This document shows, piece after piece, positions 44,684-54,640 of a stretch of DNA of 64,000 nt. The number at the start of each line of letters is the position of its first letter. Position 1 is the stretch's first letter. This DNA is from Staphylococcus equorum (GTDB taxonomy: Bacteria; Bacillota; Bacilli; Staphylococcales; Staphylococcaceae), in the NCBI RefSeq assembly GCF_029024965.1, contig NZ_CP118982.1, positions 1 to 64,000 of the forward strand, given 5' to 3'. The notes under the pieces were generated by a model. It had not been told where the DNA came from and searched no databases. It was given only the letters and a program-made list of their open reading frames with translations. Position numbers and translations under genes: made by a program.

Positions 44684-45259
44684 ATGTTAAAAGATTATGT
44701 TAATTATCAAAGTGGCACATTAATACAGCGCTTAGAAGTTGATGAGAGCGACCTGGGGAATCGTTATATGGTATATGATCAAAATATGTTAGATATAGAT
44801 TTAGGGTTAACCATAGATGATACATATCAACCTAGAGTCATCAAATTAAAAGATACATCAAGAGCAACCGTTGTACGTAAAGATGATATTGTCATAAGTA
44901 TGATGACAGGTGAGTGTACCTTAGTGAGCGCAAGACACGACGGTTCAATTTTACCTTATAACTATACAAAAATAGAAGTTACTTCAGACTTATTGGAACC
45001 TGCTTATTTAGTCTATTGGTTTCAACTAGCACCAGAGGTACAATCACAATATAAGCAATATATGCAAGGTGGCTCAACAATAAAAAAACTAACCCATCAA
45101 CAGTTAAAATCACTCTATATTACCTTACCTTCCATTGAACGACAACGGTTGATTGGGCAAATTGGTATTAAAGAAAAACAATTAAACGTATTAAAACAAA
45201 GACAAAGTCGATTAAAAAAGCAATTCTTATCTAACACTTTATTCAAGGAGGACAATTAA
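44684..45259 (+). CDS. Half-size HsdS-like specificity protein
   Basis: About 191 residues with a single target-recognition-like domain and a C-terminal conserved helix (RLIGQIGIKEKQLNVLKQRQ), where a full HsdS has two of each. The ATG at 44684 follows CAGGAGG. It ends one base before hsdM. It might be a dimerising half-subunit giving a symmetric site, a regulator of the complex, or a relic. The conserved place inside the operon argues against a random fragment. Confidence 0.7.
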   Translation: MLKDYVNYQSGTLIQRLEVDESDLGNRYMVYDQNMLDIDLGLTIDDTYQPRVIKLKDTSRATVVRKDDIVISMMTGECTLVSARHDGSILPYNYTKIEVTSDLLEPAYLVYWFQLAPEVQSQYKQYMQGGSTIKKLTHQQLKSLYITLPSIERQRLIGQIGIKEKQLNVLKQRQSRLKKQFLSNTLFKEDN

Positions 45260-46816
45260 ATGTCTATTACGGAAAAACAACGCCAACAACAAGCTGAATT
45301 ACAAAAAAATCTATGGTCTATCGCTGATGACTTACGGGGCAATATGGATGCCAATGAGTTTAAAAACTATATTTTAGGTATGATTTTTTATCGTTTCTTA
45401 AGTGAAAAAATTGAAGAACAAGCACAAATACTCTTAGCTGAAGACAATATAGATTATGAAACAGCCATGGCAGATGAAGATTATAGACCTGTCTTAGAGC
45501 AAGAATTTATTTCACGTATCGGTTACGTAATTGAACCACAATATCTATTTAGTCACTTAGTTAAAAAAATTGAGAAACAAGTTTTTGAAATGGAAGACCT
45601 GAGTAATGCGATTAAAAACATAGAAAACTCTACACGGGGTCATGATAGTGAAGATGACTTTATTCACCTATTTGATGATTTAGACCTTAATTCTTCACGT
45701 TTGGGTAATTCTAATGCTGCACGTACAAAATTGATTTCAAAAGTAATGATGAAGATATCTACATTACCTTTTGTTCATAGTGATATGGAGATTGATATGT
45801 TAGGTGATGCTTACGAGTACTTAATTGGTCAATTCGCAGCAAGTTCAGGTAAAAAGGCAGGAGAATTCTATACACCACAACAAGTTTCAACGATTTTAGC
45901 TAAAATCGTAACAGCCAATAAAAAAGACCTTAAAAGTGTTTATGACCCTACATGTGGATCGGGATCATTATTACTTCGTGTTGGTCGTGAAGCCAATGTA
46001 CGTCAATATTACGGTCAAGAGTACAATAGTACAACATACAACTTAGCACGTATGAACATGTTGTTACATGATGTCAATTATGCGAATTTTAAGATTGAAA
46101 ATGGAGATACGATAGAAGATCCGGCCATTTCAGATGAACGTTTTGAGGCAGTCGTGGCGAATCCGCCTTATAGTGCGAAATGGAGCTCAGATCCACAATT
46201 CTTAGAAGATCCACGTTTTAGTAATTATGGTAAATTAGCTCCTAAATCAAAAGCAGATTTTGCATTTATTCAACATATGATCTATCACCTAGATGATAAT
46301 GGCACAATGGCTGTCGTTTTACCGCATGGCGTGTTATTCCGTGGCGCAGCTGAAGGTGTTATTCGTCAGTATTTAATTAAAGAAAAAAATTATTTAGACG
46401 CAATTATTGGGTTACCGTCCAACTTATTCTTCGGTACATCGATACCAACAAGTATACTTGTCTTTAAAAAGTGTCGTGAAGATGATGAAAATGTGTTGTT
46501 TATTGATGCATCGCAATCATTTGAAAAAGGAAAAAATCAAAACCATTTAACAACCGAAGATGTAGAAAAAATTGTTGAAACGTATAAAAATCGAGAAACA
46601 TTAGATAAATATAGTTATGCGGCAAGTTTAGAAGAAATTGCAGAAAATGATTATAACCTTAATATTCCAAGATATGTCGATACATTTGAAGAGGAAGAAC
46701 CTATTGATTTAGAACAAGTTCAAAAAGACTTAAATCAAATTGATGATGAAATTGTAGAAGTGGAACAAGAAATTAATAGCTATCTCAAAGAATTAGGAGT
46801 GTTGAAACATGACTAG
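45260..46816 (+). CDS. hsdM: Type I restriction enzyme, methyltransferase subunit
   Basis: N6-adenine methyltransferase of the type I complex. Seen: N-terminal helical domain (LWSIADDLRGNMDANEFKNY), SAM motif I DPTCGSGSLLL near residue 231 and catalytic motif IV ANPPYSAKW near 300. 518 residues. AAGGAGG lies just upstream. It overlaps hsdS by 8 bases, so M and S are made in a fixed ratio. Confidence 0.96.
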   Translation: MSITEKQRQQQAELQKNLWSIADDLRGNMDANEFKNYILGMIFYRFLSEKIEEQAQILLAEDNIDYETAMADEDYRPVLEQEFISRIGYVIEPQYLFSHLVKKIEKQVFEMEDLSNAIKNIENSTRGHDSEDDFIHLFDDLDLNSSRLGNSNAARTKLISKVMMKISTLPFVHSDMEIDMLGDAYEYLIGQFAASSGKKAGEFYTPQQVSTILAKIVTANKKDLKSVYDPTCGSGSLLLRVGREANVRQYYGQEYNSTTYNLARMNMLLHDVNYANFKIENGDTIEDPAISDERFEAVVANPPYSAKWSSDPQFLEDPRFSNYGKLAPKSKADFAFIQHMIYHLDDNGTMAVVLPHGVLFRGAAEGVIRQYLIKEKNYLDAIIGLPSNLFFGTSIPTSILVFKKCREDDENVLFIDASQSFEKGKNQNHLTTEDVEKIVETYKNRETLDKYSYAASLEEIAENDYNLNIPRYVDTFEEEEPIDLEQVQKDLNQIDDEIVEVEQEINSYLKELGVLKHD

Positions 46817-48065
46817 TGAAGTGAAAAGAGTGCCTGAACTAAGGTTTCCAGAGTTTAGTGGAGAATGGGAAGAAGACAAGTTAAGAGACCTGTTAGAAGA
46901 TAATGTTATTTTAGAACAAAGTGATGGCAATCATGGGGAATTATATCCAAAAAGTTCAGAATTTACAGAAGACGGCATACCATACCTAGCTGCTAGTAAT
47001 ATAAGTAACAATAGTATTAGCTACCAAAATATTAAGTACTTGCCATTGGAGAGAGCTAAACAATTTAAAAAAGGAGTTGCTCGAGATGGAGATATATTAT
47101 TGGCACATAATGCAACGGTTGGGCCTTCCACATTATTAATAACTGATTTTCCTTTTGTAATTTTGAGCACTACATTAACTTTATATAGAATTAATAAAGT
47201 TAAAATGGATAATCATTTTTTCTTAAATGAAATTCGATCAAATAATGTTCAAAATCAGTTAAAGAAATTGATGAAGCAAACTACACGAAATCAAGTACCA
47301 ATACTTTTGCAGAGAACCATGCATATTTCTTACCCTAAAATTTTAGCAGAACAACACAAAATCGGTAGTTTTTTCAGCAAACTCGACCGACAAATCGAAT
47401 TGGAAGAACAGAAATTAGAGAAGTTAGAAGAACAAAAAAAGGGATATATGCAAAAAGTTTTTTCACAAGAACTACGATTTAAAGATGAGAATGGGAATGA
47501 GTATCCGGAGTGGGAAGATAAGAAATTAGGAGATCTAATAAGTGAAATAAGTATTAAAACAAAAACAAATAATCAATATACTTTATTATCTTCAACTAAA
47601 AATGGTTTGGTTTCTCAAGAAGAGTATTTTAGAAAACAAATTGGAAGTAAAGATAATACAGGTTATAAGATTTTAAAGTTAAATCAAATGGTAATTAGTC
47701 CTCAAAATTTATGGCTAGGTAATATTAACTTTAATGAGCAATTTAATATTGGGATCGTCTCTCCTTCTTATAGGGTTTTCGAGTTAAATACTACGTTTTA
47801 TTTACCTTTTGCTAAAAATATTCTGAGGTCAGCTAGGTATATTTATGAATATTCTCAAGCATCTGAGCAAGGAGCAAGTGTTGTTAGGAGAAACCTAAAT
47901 ATTGATTTATTCAATGATATAAAAATCAATTTACCTATTATAGAAGAACAAGAAAAGATAGGTAATTTCTTTAGTGAAATTGATAAGATTATTGAAAAAC
48001 AAAGTCAAAAAATTGATGGGTTGAAGTCACGTAAGAAAGGATTTTTACAAAAAATGTTCATATAG
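46809..48065 (+). CDS. hsdS: Type I restriction enzyme, specificity subunit
   Basis: Reads the bipartite target site. Seen: two variable target-recognition domains, each followed by a conserved helical spacer (IGSFFSKLDRQIELEEQKLE and IGNFFSEIDKIIEKQSQKID). TRD-opening motifs PELRFPEFSGEWE and PEWEDKKLGDL repeat. 418 residues, complete. The target sequence cannot be predicted by eye. It differs in architecture from the half-size HsdS upstream. Confidence 0.94.
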   Translation: MTSEVKRVPELRFPEFSGEWEEDKLRDLLEDNVILEQSDGNHGELYPKSSEFTEDGIPYLAASNISNNSISYQNIKYLPLERAKQFKKGVARDGDILLAHNATVGPSTLLITDFPFVILSTTLTLYRINKVKMDNHFFLNEIRSNNVQNQLKKLMKQTTRNQVPILLQRTMHISYPKILAEQHKIGSFFSKLDRQIELEEQKLEKLEEQKKGYMQKVFSQELRFKDENGNEYPEWEDKKLGDLISEISIKTKTNNQYTLLSSTKNGLVSQEEYFRKQIGSKDNTGYKILKLNQMVISPQNLWLGNINFNEQFNIGIVSPSYRVFELNTTFYLPFAKNILRSARYIYEYSQASEQGASVVRRNLNIDLFNDIKINLPIIEEQEKIGNFFSEIDKIIEKQSQKIDGLKSRKKGFLQKMFI

Positions 48066-48140
48066 GTTCTGATAACGACCTATTATGTAAACTTAAGTGT
48101 TCTCAAATAAAGCGAACTTGTTTAAAGTTAGGGGGATTCT

Positions 48141-51104
48141 ATGGATGATATTAAGGTAAGTGATCTGAGATTATCAAATCGTTGTAAAAATCAATTAATA
48201 AAGAACGGTTATATTTATGCTTCTCAACTCAAAGGGGTAACTGATGAGGATTTAGAAAATATTAAAAATTTAGGAGCCAAATCTGTTCAAGAAATTAAAA
48301 TATTTAGGGATAATATGATTTCTAGTTATGAAGTTGATATTAGTATTCCAATAGGTATGCCTATTGAATCTTTAAGGTCTGTTGAGATTGAAAAAGTGAT
48401 TAATGATGAAAATATTTTAAGTGTTTTGAAAATAAATAATATAAAATTAATGGGTGTAATTCTTGATTTGAGTTACGAGGATATCAAGAAATTTAGAAAC
48501 GTTGATGATGATCTTATAAATGAAATTCAAAGTGTTTGTAAGCGAGTAAGAGAAAAAATAAATCTAGTTGATAGAAATTTATTTAAATTAGTATGTAAAA
48601 ATACTAATAAAAACATTAAGGAAATTATTCATGAGAATATTCCTGAAACTATTTCTAATTTAACGATAAAATACTTTTTTAAAAACAGATATATGAATGA
48701 AATTAATATTGAAGACCATGTTTTTTCTAGTAAAGAGAGGAAATTAGTGCTTACACACAGTCTGAATGAAATAGATACTTTGCTATCAACTTCACACCAT
48801 AGCTTGCTAAATAATTCACGTATATCTAAAAAAACTTTGAATACTGTTCTTGAAAAACTTTTAAACCAAGTTGTTGTTCAAAACAATCATGAATTTTTTA
48901 TAGGTGATATTGCAAGACTATATTTAAAAAAATCACCATATAGTTACTTATTAGTTATGAGAGAAAATCTATTAAGCAATGTTTTGGTGACTTTAAACAA
49001 TACTATTGTCGAAGTGTTGAAAGATGAGCAGTTTTCAATTAATCATGAAATAGATTTGTTAATAGAAAACCAATTTATGGATAAAAGTATAAAAACTTTG
49101 AAATTTAATGAACTAGTTGCACAAGAGATAGTATATGCATATGTGAAAAAAAGCCCATCTGTATATAGTAAGAATGAAATATGTAATGAATTAAGTAAAC
49201 ATTTCATGAATTTAGATATTTACAAACATTTTGATGAGCTCATCGAATTAGATTTAATCGCAATTGATGAACTTGATAAAGTCTATTTTAAAAAACATTC
49301 AATATTATCATATGTAGTTGAGAATTATAATGAAAATATATTAGAAATGATGAAACTCAGACTAGAAGGTAAGACCTTAGAAGATATAGGTGATGCTACT
49401 GGTGTTACTAGGGAAAGAGTAAGACAAGTGGTTAAAAAGGTTATCGATAGTACGAATCAAACCTTTAAAGAAGATGAGAATGCATATTGGTTTAATAACT
49501 ATGATTTAGATAATAAACAATATCAATGGTTGTTTAAAGACAACTTATACCACTACCTATCTAATAGATATGAAAAAGGAATCAAGTCATGGAAGGATAT
49601 TCTTAATGATGATAAAGCTTCCATGCAATTAAAATTTATGATTCGAAATAAACTATTAAAAGGAAAAATTGAAATTGGCAATAAAATAATTCCTAAAAAG
49701 AGAACAAGTATTATTGATTATGTGTTAGAAGAGTTTGGAGAAGATGTATTACATATTGATGATTTATCAGAAATAATTAATTTATTTCTTGAAGAACTGG
49801 GCTTAGATAAAGAAGAATTTGAAATTAATATTAGATATTTAGAAAATAGATTAAGTGATACTTCAAATGCAGTAAGTCGTGGCAAGAAATATCATAGATA
49901 TTATGAATATGATGCATACGATTGGGATTTATTTTATGAAGAAATTAACTTCGATGAATGGAAAAACCTTGAGATATCAACAGCAATATTGTTTAAGTAT
50001 CACCCTTTGCTTATGGAAAACTTTGATATTAAACATGAGAATGAGCTGCATAATATCATCAGAAGAACAAGTGAAAAAAGAAGTGATTTAAATATAGAGT
50101 TGACTAGGATGCCTAATATATCAATTGGTAATGTTGATAGAGAACAACAAGTAAAAGATTTAATGTATGAACATGCGCCTCTTTATGTAGACGAATTTGT
50201 ACAGTTATATTACGAAACATTTGGAGTTAAAGAACAAACAGTCAAAGCCAACTATCTAAAATATATAGATAAATATATTGTTGATGATTACATTAAAAGT
50301 AACTTTGATCCTGTTAATGAAGACCATATTAAATATGTCGAAAGTATTATTGATGGTAGAGACTTCATGTTTATAGAGGATTTAAAAGAAGCGTTAGAGC
50401 AGGACATTATAGACTTACAAATTATCTTGAAACATTTGAATTATAAAACATTCACATCATATATATTAAAAAGTGAATATGAGACAAGCGTCAATTACTA
50501 TAACGAAAATTTTTATCATAATATGGATATTGTTGATTTATCAAATATAGATAAAAGAATATGGAATTTAAGTTCATTTGGGGCATGGTTATATGATAAG
50601 TATAAAACAATGGAATTATTGGAATTTTCATCTAAGAAGTACATTACAAGAAAGAAACTTAACGAGATAGGACTAACATCAGATATCTTAGTGGATTTTA
50701 GACTTAAGGTGTCAGAAAAATTAAATGATAAGCAAGTATGGTCGATTAATACCATAATTGATGTTATTGATAATGAAAAAATTGACTCGTTTGGCTTTGA
50801 ACCTATATTCTATCGTTCTATTTTAAGAGGCTTAGAAAATATATATAGTAATAAAATAGGTGGAAACTATCTTCTGAAAAAAGACGAAGATTTTAGTGTC
50901 AGTGATTTAGTTGAAGAAGAAGTTACAAAATTAAAAATGATAGATATCTTTGATTTAACGGAAGTTATAAATGAAAAGTACGATATGAATTTCGAGTATT
51001 ATAAATTAATTGAAGCAATTAGACGAACTAGTATGTATTATGATGAAATTATGGAAAAAGTTTATTTAGATTTAAATTACTATTATGAGGAGTTTGAATA
51101 TTAA
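48141..51104 (+). CDS. Large protein with alpha-CTD-like and sigma-4-like domains
   Basis: 987 residues, not recognised as a named family. Residues 1-55 (VSDLRLSNRCKNQLIKNGY .. NIKNLGAKSVQEI) match the helix-hairpin-helix of the RNA polymerase alpha C-terminal domain, and a second, weaker copy follows to about 135. Around 403-437, EGKTLEDIGDATGVTRERVR is a textbook sigma-70 region 4 helix-turn-helix. The remaining ~550 residues are Asp/Glu/Tyr-rich, helical and of unknown fold. GGGGG precedes the ATG. Its TAA overlaps the ATG of the ParB-like gene by one base, so the two are coupled. It probably binds DNA or RNA polymerase; the function is unknown. Confidence 0.75.
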   Translation: MDDIKVSDLRLSNRCKNQLIKNGYIYASQLKGVTDEDLENIKNLGAKSVQEIKIFRDNMISSYEVDISIPIGMPIESLRSVEIEKVINDENILSVLKINNIKLMGVILDLSYEDIKKFRNVDDDLINEIQSVCKRVREKINLVDRNLFKLVCKNTNKNIKEIIHENIPETISNLTIKYFFKNRYMNEINIEDHVFSSKERKLVLTHSLNEIDTLLSTSHHSLLNNSRISKKTLNTVLEKLLNQVVVQNNHEFFIGDIARLYLKKSPYSYLLVMRENLLSNVLVTLNNTIVEVLKDEQFSINHEIDLLIENQFMDKSIKTLKFNELVAQEIVYAYVKKSPSVYSKNEICNELSKHFMNLDIYKHFDELIELDLIAIDELDKVYFKKHSILSYVVENYNENILEMMKLRLEGKTLEDIGDATGVTRERVRQVVKKVIDSTNQTFKEDENAYWFNNYDLDNKQYQWLFKDNLYHYLSNRYEKGIKSWKDILNDDKASMQLKFMIRNKLLKGKIEIGNKIIPKKRTSIIDYVLEEFGEDVLHIDDLSEIINLFLEELGLDKEEFEINIRYLENRLSDTSNAVSRGKKYHRYYEYDAYDWDLFYEEINFDEWKNLEISTAILFKYHPLLMENFDIKHENELHNIIRRTSEKRSDLNIELTRMPNISIGNVDREQQVKDLMYEHAPLYVDEFVQLYYETFGVKEQTVKANYLKYIDKYIVDDYIKSNFDPVNEDHIKYVESIIDGRDFMFIEDLKEALEQDIIDLQIILKHLNYKTFTSYILKSEYETSVNYYNENFYHNMDIVDLSNIDKRIWNLSSFGAWLYDKYKTMELLEFSSKKYITRKKLNEIGLTSDILVDFRLKVSEKLNDKQVWSINTIIDVIDNEKIDSFGFEPIFYRSILRGLENIYSNKIGGNYLLKKDEDFSVSDLVEEEVTKLKMIDIFDLTEVINEKYDMNFEYYKLIEAIRRTSMYYDEIMEKVYLDLNYYYEEFEY

Positions 51105-52333
51105 TGACTAAAATAAAGACAGATGAATTAATTAAAACTGATTTGACGACTAGATTAACAGTGGATGGTATAACTGACACATATGATGTATATAAAATTA
51201 AACTAGATAAACTATATTACAATGACCAGAATGATAGAATTGCAACTTGGATTAGTAAATATAAAGCAGATAATCATTTAAAATCATTTGATTTAAGTAA
51301 CCGTGAAGAGTACAACGAAATCATTGCTGATTTTATTAAAGAAAGTGATGAAAAAGCGTTTAAAAAAACAAAGAATAATATTAAAGCGTTAGGGCAGACT
51401 GAACCAGCAGTTATATTAAGCGACGGACGAGTCATTGATGGTAATCGTCGTTTTACATGTTTAAGAGATCTTGGTAAAGAAGATTCTAAATTCAATTATT
51501 TAGATGCTATTATTATAAGTAAAGACATACAAGATAGTAAGAAAGAAATTAAATTATTAGAGTTATATTTACAACATGGACGTGAAGAAAGAGTCGGATA
51601 TAACCCTATAGATAGATTAGTTGGCGTATACAACGACGTTATAAAAAACAATTTAATTACAGTTGAAGAATATGCTAAAAACACCGAACAAACAACTAAT
51701 GAAGTTAAAAAGATGATAGATCGTGCAAATCTAATGGTCGAGTTCTTAGAGTTCATTGATATGCCAGAACATTATTATTTAGCTCGTGACTGGGATTTAG
51801 ATGGTCCATTAGGTGAAATAATGGCAGTGCTGAATAAAATAAAAACTGAAGAAGAGCGTGAAGATTTAAAAAATATTATTTTTACTAATATAGCAGCTAA
51901 GCCTAATACTGATATGACACGCTATATACGAAAAATTAAAAATCTAGTAAATACGCCACAATTCAGACCATTCATTGAAGATAACTTAGAATTATGCGAA
52001 AAGTTCTTAGAAAAATTTGATGGTGCAGAGGAAAAAACTGTTGAATTTATTAATAAAGAAGTTCGTGGTGATGAAGAACTAAGAGACGAACTTAGAAATA
52101 CTTATGATAAATATCAAGAAAAAGTTAAAAAAAGAAACAGTATTAATGCACCAAAAAATCAAATAGAAAAAGCAATAGATGCTTTGCAAAATATTGATTT
52201 TGAGATGGTGTTGAGATTAAATGATGAGTCAGACTATCCACAATTCTTAAATTCTTTAGAAATGCTAGAAGAAGAAGTTAAGAACATTAAGAATGAGGTG
52301 TACGGTAATGTTTCAGGTTCAAATGAATCATAA
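51104..52333 (+). CDS. ParB/Srx-fold protein
   Basis: 409 residues. A ParB-like N-terminal domain is visible: IKALGQTEPAVILSDGRVID followed by GNRRFTCLRDLG (about 93-125), the DGxRR phosphate-binding motif of the ParB/sulfiredoxin fold, which can hydrolyse CTP or ATP or cut DNA depending on the family. A helical middle domain and a charged C-terminus follow. It is not a chromosome-partition ParB: no ParA is adjacent. Middle gene of a tightly overlapping three-gene operon (1-base overlap upstream, 26-base overlap downstream). Confidence 0.7.
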   Translation: MTKIKTDELIKTDLTTRLTVDGITDTYDVYKIKLDKLYYNDQNDRIATWISKYKADNHLKSFDLSNREEYNEIIADFIKESDEKAFKKTKNNIKALGQTEPAVILSDGRVIDGNRRFTCLRDLGKEDSKFNYLDAIIISKDIQDSKKEIKLLELYLQHGREERVGYNPIDRLVGVYNDVIKNNLITVEEYAKNTEQTTNEVKKMIDRANLMVEFLEFIDMPEHYYLARDWDLDGPLGEIMAVLNKIKTEEEREDLKNIIFTNIAAKPNTDMTRYIRKIKNLVNTPQFRPFIEDNLELCEKFLEKFDGAEEKTVEFINKEVRGDEELRDELRNTYDKYQEKVKKRNSINAPKNQIEKAIDALQNIDFEMVLRLNDESDYPQFLNSLEMLEEEVKNIKNEVYGNVSGSNES

Positions 52334-54179
52334 TGAACAGTTAACATTAGAAACAAATGAACAATTACTAGATAAAGTAATTAGTCATAGAATATATAAG
52401 CTACGTATCAAAAGACATGTAGAAAATTACACTGATTCAAAGATTATATTTAGAGGAAATATATACTATAAAGATATTCATAATGTAATTGAGCAAATAA
52501 AGAAATTGGCTGATAAATTAAATTTAAGTGTAAATATTGATGAAAATGTTATTCAATACATTAATAGAATTGACTCATATATTGATTATAAATATACAGT
52601 TGGCAATGATATTAAAAATGATGATTTAAGGTTTGATGAAAGATACCTTGAGTTCAAAGAAATAGTTAATCAAACATTAGAAAGACAATTGAGAACAAAA
52701 CAAATGAAAGATGCTTTTTATTTAACTATGATGCAAAAATCGGGAAACTTTTCTGTGCCCGGATCTGGAAAAACATCTACAGTATATGGTATGTATGCCT
52801 ATTTAAATACTACTAATAAAGTAAATAAAATTATAATGATTGGACCATTGAATGCATTTAGTTCTTGGGTAAACGAATATCAATCTTGTTTTGGTCACAG
52901 CAGAAAATTAACTTGTTTGAATATTAAAGATCTCAATACATCTAATGAAAAGAAAATGGCATTAAAATATGAAAGTGGTAATAAAGAGTTGATATTACTC
53001 AACTATGAAGTGCTTCATACTCTAGAAGATGAAATTAAGAACTTAATTACTGAAGATACTTTAGTTGTATTTGATGAAGTTCATCGTATTAAAAACCCTG
53101 TAGGTATGAGAGCAGGAGCTGCCTTAAGAATCACTGAAAATGCCAAATATATGGTAACGTTAACTGGTACGCCAATTCCTAATGGCTACAAAGATATTTA
53201 TAATCTATTGAATTTATTATACCCATATGATTATAATCATTTCTTCAATTTTGAAATACCATTATTAAGTAATCCTAATGATTCAGAAGTCAAAATGATT
53301 AATGATAAGATACAGCCATTTTTTACAAGAACTACAAAAGATGAACTAGGCGTGCCACCTATAAACTCAGATCAAATTATTGATATAAAAGCCAGTCATG
53401 AAGAACAAGAATTATTCAAAATTATCTTATCAAAGTATAAGTCTAATCAATTAGCATTGTTTGCTAAAATTATGCAGTTAGAAAGTTCACCTTCACTTTT
53501 ACTCGAGACATTAGATTTGAAAGAATTTGAAGATATGCTTGATTTAAGTGTTAATCACGAAGAATTTGTTGAGTATCAAGATTATTCGAAAGACATAGAA
53601 GGTTTAGTAGATCAAATTGATAGAACATCTAAAATGGAAGCACTACTGAAACTTGTTAATCAAATTGTAAGTGAATCTAAAACAGCAATAGTTTGGTGCA
53701 TTTTCATTAAAACGATGTACAAATTAAAAAGTGATTTAAAACAAATGGGCATAAGAGTAGAAGTGATTTCAGGTTCAGTAAGCCAAGAAGAACGAACTGA
53801 AATTATCAATAAATTCAAAAATAAAGAAATAGATATACTCATTACCAATCCACATACTTTAGCAGAGTCCGTCTCACTACATCAAAGTTGTCATGATGCA
53901 ATCTATTTTGAATACAGCTACAATTTAGTCCACTTGCTACAATCTAAGGATAGAATCCACAGGTTAGGGTTAGGGCAAGATGATTACACGCAATATTATT
54001 ATTTTCAACAATATTATCCAATGGAACAAGGAAACTATTCTTTAGGTGAAAGAATATATAAAAGATTATCTGAAAAAGAACAATTAATGTTAGATGCTAT
54101 TGATAAACATGAACTGGAAATATTACCTACTGAAGACGAAGATCTAGAATTTTTCTTTGCCCACGTAGTAGACAAATAA
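52308..54179 (+). CDS. SNF2-type SF2 helicase
   Basis: 623 residues; the ATG at 52308 follows GAGGTG inside the ParB-like gene. Seen: an unusual motif I SVPGSGKTS in place of the SNF2 GLGKT form, motif II FDEVHRIKN, motif III LTGTPIPNG, and the C-terminal motifs VISGSVSQEER and QSKDRIHRLGLGQ. It should move on double-stranded DNA. Residues 1-130 are a family-specific N-terminal domain. Together with the alpha-CTD/sigma-4-like and ParB-like genes it makes a conserved-looking operon of unknown purpose. Confidence 0.82.
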   Translation: MFQVQMNHNEQLTLETNEQLLDKVISHRIYKLRIKRHVENYTDSKIIFRGNIYYKDIHNVIEQIKKLADKLNLSVNIDENVIQYINRIDSYIDYKYTVGNDIKNDDLRFDERYLEFKEIVNQTLERQLRTKQMKDAFYLTMMQKSGNFSVPGSGKTSTVYGMYAYLNTTNKVNKIIMIGPLNAFSSWVNEYQSCFGHSRKLTCLNIKDLNTSNEKKMALKYESGNKELILLNYEVLHTLEDEIKNLITEDTLVVFDEVHRIKNPVGMRAGAALRITENAKYMVTLTGTPIPNGYKDIYNLLNLLYPYDYNHFFNFEIPLLSNPNDSEVKMINDKIQPFFTRTTKDELGVPPINSDQIIDIKASHEEQELFKIILSKYKSNQLALFAKIMQLESSPSLLLETLDLKEFEDMLDLSVNHEEFVEYQDYSKDIEGLVDQIDRTSKMEALLKLVNQIVSESKTAIVWCIFIKTMYKLKSDLKQMGIRVEVISGSVSQEERTEIINKFKNKEIDILITNPHTLAESVSLHQSCHDAIYFEYSYNLVHLLQSKDRIHRLGLGQDDYTQYYYFQQYYPMEQGNYSLGERIYKRLSEKEQLMLDAIDKHELEILPTEDEDLEFFFAHVVDK

Positions 54180-54192
54180 GGAGTGATATAAA

Positions 54193-54435
54193 ATTTTTGT
54201 TTTATGGCTTTTATTTTTAATAATAGCAATACCTTTTGGTGGAACATTTTTATTTATGTATTTAATGGCTTTTTGGGCTGATATTCTTGAAAACGACGAT
54301 AGCGTTTTTCTTCTTATTCTACCAATTCTATCTTTAATAATAATATTAGTGTTATTTGTTCTATTTATCTATTTATTTAAGTACATAATAATAGTACTCA
54401 TTATAATAATAATCGTTATATATATTAAAAAATAA
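54193..54435 (+). CDS. Small two-helix membrane protein, possible ATT start
   Basis: An 80-codon frame, nearly all hydrophobic (IPFGGTFLFMYLMAFW; VFLLILPILSLIIILVLFVL), follows the helicase by 13 bases. AAGGAGTG (54178-54185) is seven bases before an ATT codon at 54193; the first ATG is at 54256 and would remove the first helix. ATT is a rare start. It is the last gene before the operon terminator, mirroring the small membrane gene behind the rloC-like gene. Confidence 0.45.
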   Translation: MFVLWLLFLIIAIPFGGTFLFMYLMAFWADILENDDSVFLLILPILSLIIILVLFVLFIYLFKYIIIVLIIIIIVIYIKK

Positions 54436-54452
54436 ACGTTCGTTTTTGACAC

Positions 54453-54485
54453 AAAACCTCTTAACTATAAATTAAGAGGTTTTTC
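54453..54485 (+). terminator. Terminator of the helicase operon
   Basis: AAAACCTCTTAA / TTAAGAGGTTTT with T5. Confidence 0.9.
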
Positions 54486-54507
54486 TTGGATATTTAAGTC
54501 TATAAAC

Positions 54508-54615
54508 TTGTGTTATAATCAATGTGTCAAAAATATCAAAAAATATGAGTTTTCAGATGATGACAGACGTGTTTATTTACGTCGAGAATTAGATTTCATT
54601 AGTAAGTACCCATAA
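54508..54615 (+). CDS. Short reading frame before the recombinase
   Basis: A 35-codon frame from a TTG, ending with a strongly charged segment (SDDDRRVYLRRELDFISKYP) 25 bases before the recombinase start. It may be a gene remnant. A TATAAT at 54513 overlaps it, so this stretch could instead be the recombinase promoter or its res site. Confidence 0.3.
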   Translation: MCYNQCVKNIKKYEFSDDDRRVYLRRELDFISKYP

Positions 54616-54640
54616 AATGCTTAAAAGAGGTGGTATTCAA

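Noticed and set aside
51104..52333. Chromosome or plasmid partition ParB
   Set aside because: No ParA and no parS-like site nearby; the gene is embedded in an operon with a helicase and resembles defence-type ParB-fold proteins.
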